Positions 1-10,353 of a DNA stretch of 64,000 bases are shown here, piece by piece. Numbering within the stretch: the stretch's first letter is position 1; each line of letters opens with the position of its first letter. The notes under the pieces were generated by a model. It did no database searches. It saw only the letters and a list, made by a program, of their open reading frames with translations, and was not told where the DNA came from. Source of the stretch: Micropterus salmoides (taxonomy: Eukaryota; Chordata; Actinopteri; Centrarchiformes; Centrarchidae); contig NW_024041150.1 of NCBI RefSeq assembly GCF_014851395.1, positions 6,837,975 through 6,901,974 of the forward strand, written 5' to 3'. The translations under genes and the position numbers were made by a program.

Positions 1-860
1 TAACTAAATTCAAGATTTGAAGCAGCTTGTACTTCCTGTCCACGTCTCATTAAACAGCTCTGCAAGATTTATCTTCTAAAAAAGACTTTTTATGTTAAAA
101 ATTTCAGCATCAGGCAACTTTATACACAGTGTTGTTGAGACCGAGAGTAAATTATTGTTACAATACTTATTATTTTTACTTTACTTTATAAATATTGCCA
201 AATTTCCACCTCAGGGTACCAAACAGAGAAAGAAAACAACAAATCTGCAGGTTTACTGAAGAAATAACTTCACAAATACAATTAATTTTATAATTAAGAT
301 GAATAAATGAAATGACTGATGGAGCCAAAGATAAATTCTGTCACTAAATATTGGAAGCAGCTTGTCCTTCCTGTTCACGTGTCACTAAACCACACAGAGA
401 TTTATCTTTTCAGCTCCTTTAAAATACTTTTTATGTAAAAAATATCGTCATCGGGCAACTTTATACACAGTGTTTAAATGTGTGATTAAATAGAGACAGA
501 GAGTAAATTCGCCCTGCAAATATTTTTGATTATTACTCGTTAAATTGAGGACAAATTTTCATCTCAAGGAGACCAACAGAGAAAGAAAACTGCAGGTCTA
601 TCAGAGAAAGAAGTAAATATTTTCTGGAGGATGTTGTTTTGTTAAAAATGAAGTTTGGTTGTCAAAGTGGGGTCAGCTTCCTGTTGACGCCTCATTAAAC
701 AGCGACACACTCCAGACGCCTCGGTGTGTTTAATCCCATCAGCTCCTGCAGAGAAACAGCACCAACACAAAATATCCAAACCACAACTCTGATCTTCTGC
801 TGCTGATTTTTCCAAAATGTGAGTCTGTTTTCAAACTGGCTGTTGAACGCAGCCTCCTGA
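1..860. repeat. decayed tandem duplication, period about 341 bp
   Basis: Bases 1-150 (GAAGCAGCTTGTACTTCCTG, then GGCAACTTTATACACAGTGT, then GAGAGTAAATT) recur diverged at about 352-515, and a third partial start appears at 676-745 (CTTCCTGTTGACGCCTCATT). A further partial copy is at 2370-2540. No coding signal. It is either an old segmental tandem duplication or part of an unidentified dispersed repeat. Confidence 0.6.
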
Positions 861-1600
861 TGCTGCGGCGTTGGCGGCGGCGGCGGCGGTGGAGGAGAAT
901 CCCTGGGCTGCAAATAGAGATGCACGTCAGCAGCGTCCGCTCGCTCTCACGTCCAAAACATTCACCAGGAAAAAAACAAAAAAAACAAGAGAAGAGAAAA
1001 GAAAGACGGGAAGGCAGGGGCGAGCGAGCACACCACACATGCAGAGAGAGAGAGAGAGAGAGCACCCCAAAACTGACGTCAGCCTCCTGCTGAGACGCCA
1101 CAACCCCGACTGAAGACGGAGGATGGAAGGAGGCGGAGAGGTGGAGGCAAGACAGGGATGAGCTGATGGGGAGGACAGAAAAAGAGGAGAGTTTCTCCTG
1201 TTGCACTCTGGGAAAAAAAAAAGAAAGAATCCCTCCTTCCTCCTCCTCAGACGCTGATCTCTTCGTCCTCCAACTTCAACTCCCACTCTTCTTCTTCTCC
1301 TCCTCCTTCGCTTGTTGTCGTCTTCGTCCTGCAGGAGAATCCCTCCGTCAGGTGAGCTCACTCCTCCTCCTGTTCCTCCTCCTCCTCTCTCTGCTGAGAG
1401 ACTCTGTTGAGGAGCGCTGCTCGCCCTCCCTCCTCTCTCTCTCTCTCTTTTTCCCCCTCGCTCTCTCAATGCGCATTTTCTACCAGCAGCAGCAGCCAAT
1501 GAGAGCGCAGGGACTGGAGCTTCAGCCCGCCCCCTGCTCTCCTTGGAGCTGTCAATCATTGAGGACTCAGAGAGCTGAATGTAAATGCAGGAAAAGACTC
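860..1600. promoter_or_regulatory. GC-rich, promoter-like segment with CRE, CCAAT and a plus-strand 5' splice site
   Basis: CG-rich and purine/pyrimidine-rich DNA set in AT-rich surroundings. It holds a perfect TGACGTCA at 1074-1081, a CCAAT at about 1496, a CCGCCCCC box near 1528, GA and TC microsatellites (1040-1062, 1432-1450) and a strong plus-strand donor CGTCAG|GTGAGC at 1351/1352. Open frames here (210 aa minus, 148 aa plus) are simple-sequence frames rich in Arg, Ser and Leu and are not supported as proteins. It could be a promoter and non-coding first exon of another transcript; direction is uncertain. Confidence 0.4.
1074..1081. promoter_or_regulatory. perfect CRE palindrome TGACGTCA
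   Basis: Exact match to the CREB/ATF consensus, within the GC-rich segment at 860-1600. Binding is inference. Confidence 0.5.
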
Positions 1601-2848
1601 AGCGCCATCTAAACTGCCTGTTACTATAAAATATATATACACATTATATATCTTACATATATTAATGTGCTGCTGAATGAACAACACAGTTTTATAAAGG
1701 GAAAAGTGACACACGGAGAGCAGCTCTACGTTCTTATTATAAATAAAATACCAAAACAAGTAGAAAGTTAATAAAATGAAATATTAAAATATATAATATA
1801 TTTAATATTTCATTTTGTTATGTACATATATGTTTTATATATCAGAAAGTAACATTTTACATTTTGTTCTTATTTTATAAAGAAATATTTTTCCATTGTT
1901 TTACTATTTTATTTCTTATTATATGTTAAATAAATCTAGTGTATTTTAGTATTTCATATATGTATTTAATTTATCTTATTTTAATCAAATTTAATTTAAA
2001 TTTAATATCTAATTAGATTTTATTGACATTTATAATCCTACATTTATTGTACAGTCAGGAGGAAAAACCCTTCTGATTTAAACGTCTTAAATCAGAAGCA
2101 GCCTCGCGCCGCAGACGCGTTCGCTCAGACTAATTCACAAATGAAAAATGATTCATCAGGTGAGTTCAGACTCGGGGCAAACACACACACAGTCCATTTC
2201 ATTAACGTGTCCTCGCTGAGCTGCAGATTCAACATCACATTACATAACGTGAAACACGTAAACACACCGCGTGACTTAAATCTGCTGCTGCCTTCATCTT
2301 CACACAAACCTGTTGAACACGTCGTCATCTGGAACCTTTAAACACGACGATGCTGATTATTATTCTGAGACAGAGAGTAAATTACATTTATAATTATTAA
2401 TGTGCTCTTTACTAATGAGTCAGCTCTGACTTCCTGTTCACGTCTCGTTAAACAGCGTCACACAAACACACTCCAGACCGTCTCAGTGTGTGCGTTTAAT
2501 CCCTCCACACTAACAAACACATGAGGAGGTGTGGAATTCATCAGCAGCTCAGTCTGAAAACGCCGTGTTGCGCCCGGTTTACAGGTTTTTACTTCTGCGT
2601 CTAAATCTACTCCGCAGCTTGACGTGCACTTCCCCAAAATGTACCTACACGTTGCGGCGACACTGACTGCATGAACTGTGATTGGTCGGCTTGATATCAT
2701 CATTTCCTCCGAGCTCCCAGGAAGTGCCCTGTGCCTTGAAGCCAGTTTTACTAGCGGCTGAAACTGCGTAACGTGTATTTCACACTTGGTAGAAAAATGT
2801 GCCTCTCCGTGTCTTTACATCGACTTTTTATGTAATCGTGTTTTTCAT
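1601..2848. other. AT-rich non-coding stretch
   Basis: Very AT-rich from about 1620 to 2080 with TATATA runs, then ordinary sequence with a partial copy (2370-2540) of the repeat at the left end of the window. No exon of psd or any other gene is recognised on either strand. Confidence 0.6.
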
Positions 2849-2916
2849 CACGTTGTGTAGGAAACCAGTAAAAAACTGTGAAGAAACGTAATTACAAAGA
2901 CCACAAACCCAAAAGT

Positions 2917-5900
2917 CACTGACGTTAACGTCACTAAAGCTAACTTTACTAAAGCTAACGTCACTGACGCTAACATCACTGAAGCTGACGTCACTGAAGC
3001 TAAAGTCACTGACGTTAACGTCACTAAAGCTAACTTTACTAAAGCTGACGTCACTGAAGCTAACTTTACTGAAGCTAACGTCACTGACGTTAACGTCACT
3101 AAAGCTAACTTTACTAAAGCTAACGTCACTGAAGCTAACTTTACTGAAGCTAACGTCACTGACGTTAACGTCACTAAAGCTAACTTTACTAAAGCTAACG
3201 TCACTGACGCTAACATCACTGAAGCTAAAGTCACTGACGTTAACGTCACTAAAGCTAACTTTACTAAAGCTAACGTCACTGACACTAATCTCACTGAAGC
3301 TAACGTCACTGACGCTAACATCATTGAAGCTAAAGTCACTGACGTTAACGTCACTAAAGCTAACTTTACTAAAGCTAACGTCACTGACACTAATCTCACT
3401 GAAGCTAACGTCACTGACGCTAACATCATTGAAGCTAAAGTCACTGACGTTAACGTCACTAAAGCTAACTTTACTAAAGCTGGCGTCACTGAAGCTAACG
3501 TCACTGAAGCTAACTTTACTAAAGCTGACGTCACTGAAGCCAACGTCACTAAAGCTAACTTTACTAAAGCTGACGTCACTGACGCTAACATCACTGAAGC
3601 TAAAGTCACTGACGTTAACGTCACTAAAGCTAACTTTACTAAAGCTGACGTCACTGAAGCTAACGTCACTGACACTAATATCACTGAAGCTAACGTCACT
3701 GACGCTAACATCACTGAAGCTAACGTCACTGACGCTAACGTCACTGACGCTAACGTCACTGACGCTAACGTCACTGACGCTAACTTTACTAAAGCTGACG
3801 TCACTGAAGCTAACGTCACTGAAGCTAACTTTACTAAAGCTGACGTCACTGAAGCTAACGTCACTGAAGCTAACGTCACTGACACTAATCTCACTGAAGC
3901 TAACGTCACTGATGCTAACATCACTGAAGCTAACTTTACTAAAGCTGACGTCACTGAAGCTAACGTCACTGACACTAATATCACTGAAGCTAACGTCACT
4001 GAAGCTAACGTCACTGAAGCTAACGTCACTGAAGTTAACTTTAAAGCTAACATCACTGACGCTAACATCACTGACGTTAACGTCACTAAAGCTAACTTTA
4101 CTAAAGCTAACGTCACTGACACTAATCTCACTGAAGCTAACGTCACTGACGCTATCACTGAAGCTAAAGTCACTGACGTTAACGTCACTGAAGCTAACTT
4201 TAAAGCTAACATCACTGACATTAACGTCACTAAAGCTAACTTTAAAGCTAACATCACTGACATTAACGTCACTAAAGCTAACTTTACTAAAGCTAACGTC
4301 ACTGACACTAATCTCACTGAAAGTAACGTCACTGACGCTATCACTGAAGCTAAAGTCACTGACGTTAACGTCACTAAAGCTAACTTTACTAAAGCTAACG
4401 TCACTGACACTAATCTCACTGAAGCTAACGTCACTGACGCTAACATCATTGAAGCTAAAGTCACTGACGTTAACGTCACTAAAGCTAACTTTACTAAAGC
4501 TGACGTCACTGAAGCTAACTTTACTAAAGCTGACGTCACTGACGCTAACATCACTGAAGCTAAAGTCACTGACGTTAACGTCACTAAAGCTAACTTTACT
4601 AAAGCTGACGTCACTGAAGCTAACGTCACTGAAGCTAACTTTACTAAAGCTGACGTCACTGAAGCTAACGTCACTAAAGCTAACTTTACTAAAGCTGACG
4701 TCACTGACGCTAACATCACTGAAGCTAAAGTCACTGACGTTAACGTCACTAAGCTAACTTTACTAAAGCTGACGTCACTGACGCTAACATCACTGAAGCT
4801 AAAGTCACTGACGTTAACGTCACTAAAGCTAACTTTACTAAAGCTGACGTCACTGAAGCTAACGTCACTGAAGCTAACTTTACTAAAGCTGACGTCACTG
4901 ACGCTAACGTCACTGACACTAATCTCACTGAAGCTAACGTCACTGACGCTAACATCATTGAAGCTAAAGTCACTGACGTTAACGTCACTAAAGCTAACTT
5001 TACTAAAGCTGACGTCACTGAAGCTAACGTCACTGACGTTAACGTCACTAAAGCTAACTTTACTAAAGCTAACGTCACTGAAGCTAACTTTACTGAAGCT
5101 AACGTCACTGACGTTAACGTCACTAAAGCTAACTTTACTAAAGCTAACGTCACTGACGCTAACATCACTGAAGCTAAAGTCACTGACGTTAACGTCACTA
5201 AAGCTAACTTTACTAAAGCTAACGTCACTGACACTAATCTCACTGAAGCTAACGTCACTGACGCTAACATCATTGAAGCTAAAGTCACTGACGTTAACGT
5301 CACTAAAGCTAACTTTACTAAAGCTAACGTCACTGACACTAATCTCACTGAAGCTAACGTCACTGACGCTAACATCATTGAAGCTAAAGTCACTGACGTT
5401 AACGTCACTAAAGCTAACTTTACTAAAGCTGGCGTCACTGAAGCTAACGTCACTGAAGCTAACTTTACTAAAGCTGACGTCACTGAAGCCAACGTCACTA
5501 AAGCTAACTTTACTAAAGCTGACGTCACTGACGCTAACATCACTGAAGCTAAAGTCACTGACGTTAACGTCACTAAAGCTAACTTTACTAAAGCTGACGT
5601 CACTGAAGCTAACGTCACTGACACTAATATCACTGAAGCTAACGTCACTGACGCTAACATCACTGAAGCTAACGTCACTGACGTTAACGTCACTGACGCT
5701 AACGTCACTGACGCTAACGTCACTGACGCTAACTTTACTAAAGCTGACGTCACTGAAGCTAACGTCACTGAAGCTAACTTTACTAAAGCTGACGTCACTG
5801 AAGCTAACGTCACTGAAGCTAACGTCACTGACACTAATCTCACTGAAGCTAACGTCACTGATGCTAACATCACTGAAGCTAACTTTACTAAAGCTGACGT

Positions 5901-8812
5901 CACTGAAGCTAACGTCACTGACACTAATATCACTGAAGCTAACGTCACTGAAGCTAACGTCACTGAAGCTAACGTCACTGAAGTTAACTTTAAAGCTAAC
6001 ATCACTGACGCTAACATCACTGACGTTAACGTCACTAAAGCTAACTTTACTAAAGCTAACGTCACTGACACTAATCTCACTGAAGCTAACGTCACTGATG
6101 CTAACATCACTGAAGCTAACGTCACTGAAGCTAACGTCACTGAAGCTAACTTTAAAGCTAACATCACTGACATTAACGTCACTAAAGCTAACTTTAAAGC
6201 TAACATCACTGACATTAACGTCACTAAAGCTAACTTTACTAAAGCTAACGTCACTGACACTAATCTCACTGAAAGTAACGTCACTGACGCTATCACTGAA
6301 GCTAAAGTCACTGACGTTAACGTCACTAAAGCTAACTTTACTAAAGCTAACGTCACTGACACTAATCTCACTGAAGCTAACGTCACTGACGCTAACATCA
6401 TTGAAGCTAAAGTCACTGACGTTAACGTCACTAAAGCTAACTTTACTAAAGCTGACGTCACTGAAGCTAACTTTACTAAAGCTGACGTCACTGACGCTAA
6501 CATCACTGAAGCTAAAGTCACTGACGTTAACGTCACTAAAGCTAACTTTACTAAAGCTGACGTCACTGAAGCTAACGTCACTGAAGCTAACTTTACTAAA
6601 GCTGACGTCACTGAAGCTAACGTCACTAAAGCTAACTTTACTAAAGCTGACGTCACTGACGCTAACATCACTGAAGCTAAAGTCACTGACGTTAACGTCA
6701 CTAAAGCTAACTTTACTAAAGCTGACGTCACTGACGCTAACATCACTGAAGCTAAAGTCACTGACGTTAACGTCACTAAAGCTAACTTTACTAAAGCTGA
6801 CGTCACTGAAGCTAACGTCACTGAAGCTAACTTTACTAAAGCTGACGTCACTGACGCTAACGTCACTGACACTAATCTCACTGAAGCTAACGTCACTGAC
6901 GCTAACATCATTGAAGCTAAAGTCACTGACGTTAACGTCACTAAAGCTAACTTTACTAAAGCTGACGTCACTGAAGCTAACGTCACTGAAGCTAACTTTA
7001 CTAAAGCTGACGTCACTGAAGCTAACGTCACTAAAGCTAACTTTACTAAAGCTGACGTCACTGACGCTAACATCACTGAAGCTAAAGTCACTGACGTTAA
7101 TGTCACTAAAGCTAACTTTACTAAAGCTGACGTCACTGAAGCTAACGTCACTGAAGCTAACTTTACTAAAGCTGACGTCACTGACGCTAACGTCACTAAA
7201 GCTAACTTTACTAAAGCTGACGTCACTGACACTAATCTCACTGAAGCTAATGTCACTGACGTTAATGTCACTAAAGCTAACTTTACTAAAGCTGACGTCA
7301 CTGAAGCTAACGTCACTGAAGTTAACTTTACTAAAGCTGACGTCACTGAAGCTAACGTCACTGACACTAATCTCACTGAAGCTAACGTCACTGACATTAA
7401 CGTCACTAAAGCTAACTTTACTAAAGCTGACGTCACTGAAGCTAACGTCACTGAAGCTAACGTCACTGACGTTAACGTCACTAAAGCTAACTTTACTAAA
7501 GCTAACGTCACTGACACTAATCTCACTGAAGCTAACGTCACTGACGTTAACGTCACTAAAGCTAACGTCACTAAAGCTGACGTCACTGAAGCTAACGTCA
7601 CTGACACTAATCTCACTGAAGCTAACGTCACTGACGTTAATGTCACTAAAGCTAACTTTACTAAAGCTGACGTCACTGAAGCTAACATCACTGAAGCTAA
7701 AGTCACTGACGCTAACTTTACTGAAGCTAAGATCACTGACGCTAACGTCACTGACGCTAACTTTAAAGCTAACATCACTGACGCTAACGTCACTAAAGCT
7801 AACTTTACTAAAGCTAACGTCACTGACACTAATCTCACTGAAGCTAACGTCACTGATGCTAACATCACTGAAGCTAAAGTCACTGACGTTAACGTCACTG
7901 AAGCTAACGTCACTGAAGCTAACTTTAAAGCTAACATCACTGACGTTAACGTCACTAAAGCTAACTTTACTAAAGCTAACGTCACTGACACTAATCTCAC
8001 TGAAAGTAACGTCACTGACGCTAACATCATTGAAGCTAAAGTCACTGACGTTAACGTCACTAAAGCTAACTTTACTAAAGCTGACGTCACTGAAGCTAAC
8101 GTCACTGAAGCTAACTTTACTAAAGCTGACGTCACTGAAGCCAACGTCACTAAAGCTAACTTTACTAAAGCTGACGTCACTGACGCTAACATCACTGAAG
8201 CTAAAGTCACTGACGTTAACATCACTAAAGCTAACTTTACTAAAGCTGACGTCACTGAAGCTAACGTCACTGACACTAATATCACTGAAGCTAACGTCAC
8301 TGACGCTAACATCACTGAAGCTAAAGTCACTGACGTTAACGTCACTAAAGCTAACTTTACTAAAGCTGACGTCACTGAAGCTAACGTCACTGAAGCTAAC
8401 TTTACTAAAGCTGACGTCACTGAAGCTAACGTCACTAAAGCTAACTTTACTAAAGCTGACGTCACTGACGCTAACATCACTGAAGCTAAAGTCACTGACG
8501 TTAATGTCACTAAAGCTAACTTTACTAAAGCTGACGTCACTGAAGCTAACGTCACTGAAGCTAACTTTACTAAAGCTGACGTCACTGACGCTAACGTCAC
8601 TGACACTAATCTCACTGAAGCTAATGTCACTGACGTTAATGTCACTAAAGCTAACTTTACTAAAGCTGACGTCACTGAAGCTAACGTCACTGACACTAAT
8701 CTCACTGAAGCTAACGTCACTGACGTTAACGTCACTAAAGCTAACTTTACTAAAGCTGACGTCACTGAAGCTAACGTCACTGACACTAATCTCACTGAAG
8801 CTAAGATTAATA
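2917..8812. repeat. 5.9-kb minisatellite, 15-bp unit, about 390 copies, with CRE motifs
   Basis: Tandem 15-bp units such as GCTAACGTCACTGAA, GCTGACGTCACTGAA, GTTAACGTCACTAAA, GCTAACTTTACTAAA, GCTAAAGTCACTGAC and ACTAATCTCACTGAA, arranged in recurring blocks. Because 15 is a multiple of 3, the array reads open in several frames on both strands (TLASV- or KLTSL-type repeats); these are not genes. A missing A at about 4750 shifts the phase once. Copies of GCTGACGTCAC each contain the full TGACGTCA palindrome. The array lies in or beyond the psd intron after the last visible exon. Confidence 0.97.
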
Positions 8813-8820
8813 TCAGATTA

Positions 8821-9430
8821 ATAAATAAGTACCGGACAGGTGGACAACAGTGATCAGGTCTGATCGCGTTGTAGAACACAGATGGCTGTTTATTTATATT
8901 TCACATATTTTAAGTTAATCAGATATGGAGCTTGTTCGTTTCAGACGCTGGTACACGTGTGTTGTCATCAGGGTTGTCGTGTTGGTGCAGGAAGTGTTTA
9001 TTTCTTTTAAATGTTGGGAAATCTAAATCAAACCATGAAAATCTGGAGGTTTGGAAAGACAAACAATCATCAGTGTAGTCCTTCACAAACACTGCGAGAG
9101 AGGAAGAAGAAAAACCCTCTCTCTGAGAATAATTCATGTTGTTCACTTATAAAGAGTCTGAATTCACTGTTTTCTTCCTCTCAGTCAGTCGGAGCTGCTG
9201 CCCACGCACACACACACACTAACAGAGAGGGATGATGATGATGATGATGGAGGTGAAGAGGTGACGCAGATTCATGCTGATCGCTCGGAGGCTGAGATGG
9301 AAACAAAAGAGTGGGAGAAAGAGACAGAGAGACGCACACACTCGTTCAGCCCGGCAGTCATGAAGAGCTGAAATTAATGCGTCTCCCTGTTTCTTTGTCG
9401 CTCTGACAATCACGGGCCAAGGATCCCTGT
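8821..9430. other. non-coding spacer between two minisatellites
   Basis: Unique-looking sequence. Contains a short ACAC run (9209-9220) and a GAT microsatellite (9229-9248). No exon found. Confidence 0.6.
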
Positions 9431-10252
9431 GCGTCGTGCAAGTGTGTGTGTTAGTGTGTGTTAGTCGTGCAAGTGTGTGTGTTAGTGTGTGTTAGTCGTG
9501 CAAGTGTGTGTGTTAGTGTGTGTGTTAGTCGTGCAAGTGTGTGCGTTAGTTGTGCAAGTGTGTGTGTTAGTGTGTGCGTTAGTTGTGCAAGTGTGTGCGT
9601 TAGTTGTGCAAGTGTGTGTGTTAGTTGTGTAAGTGTGAGTGTTAGTTGTGCAAGTGTGAGTGTTAGTCGTGCAAGTGTGTGTGTTAGTGTGTGTTAGTCG
9701 TGCAAGTGTGTGTGTTAGTGTGTGTGTTAGTCGTGCAAGTGTGTGTGTTAGTGTGTGTGTTAGTCGTGCAAGTGTGTGTGTTAGTGTGTGTGTTAGTCGT
9801 GCAAGTGTGTGCGTTAGTTGTGCAAGTGTGTGTGTTAGTGTGTGCGTTAGTTGTGCAAGTGTGTGCGTTAGTTGTGCAAGTGTGAGTGTTAGTTGTGCAA
9901 GTGTGAGTGTTAGTTGTGCAAGTGTGTGCGTTAGTTGTGCAAGTGTGTGCGTTAGTTGTGTAAGTGTGAGTGTTAGTTGTGCAAGTGTGTGCGTTAGTTG
10001 TGCAAGTGTGTGCGTTAGTTGTGCAAGTGTGTGCGTTAGTTGTGCAAGTGTGTGTGTTAGTTGTGTAAGTGTGAGTGTTAGTTGTGCAAGTGTGTGTGTT
10101 AGTTGTGTAAGTGTGAGTGTTAGTTGTGCAAGTGTGTGCGTTAGTTGTGCAAGTGTGTGCGTTAGTTGTGTTTAGTTGTGTAAGTGTGTGTGTTAGTTGT
10201 GTAAGTGTGTGTGTTAGTTGTGCAAGTGTGTGCGTTAGTTGTGTAAGTGTGT
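9431..10252. repeat. minisatellite, about 21-bp unit, beside the exon-11 donor of psd
   Basis: Tandem units built from GTTAGTTGTGCAAGTGTGTG with variants (TCGTGCAAG, TGTAAGTGTGAG) and interspersed GTGTGTGTTA spacers. It ends about 12 bp from the psd donor at 10264. On the gene's sense strand the unit reads CTAACGCACACACTTGCACA, so each copy contains CTAAC, like a branch-point core. The Val/Ser/Cys-rich open frames on the plus strand come from the 21-bp phase. Confidence 0.95.
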
Positions 10253-10263
10253 CTCAGTCGTAC

Positions 10264-10353
10264 CTTCAGCAGATCTTTGGGGAAGTCTTTTCCATCGTTG
10301 AGACCTTCCAGGTTGGAGACGAACTGGCTGCTGGACATCCTCTTCCCCACGTT
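10264..10353 (-). CDS. psd: psd coding exon 11: Sec7, NVGKRMSSSQF, residues 1350-1379; last exon seen
   Basis: A 90-nt phase-0 exon, acceptor GTGTGTGTTCAG, donor CTGAAG|GTACGA. It reads NVGKRMSSSQFVSNLEGLND GKDFPKDLLK, matching NIGKRMTCGDFIGNLEGLND in PSD. In the family the next residues (ALYNSIKNEKLEWAIDEEEL) and then the PH domain follow. I found no exon with that coding between 1 and 10263 on the minus strand, so they should be beyond the left edge. The donor opens straight into the 21-bp minisatellite. Confidence 0.95.

Noticed and set aside
927..1559. 210-codon minus frame in the GC-rich segment
   Set aside because: Arg/Ser/Gly-rich simple sequence through GA and TC microsatellites; no domain, and it is overlapped by equally long plus frames.
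2848..8879. Open frames of 633 and 1376 codons (minus) and 477 and 1287 codons (plus)
   Set aside because: They are products of a 15-bp repeat whose length is a multiple of three; open on both strands at once, with only a few amino acids and no domain.
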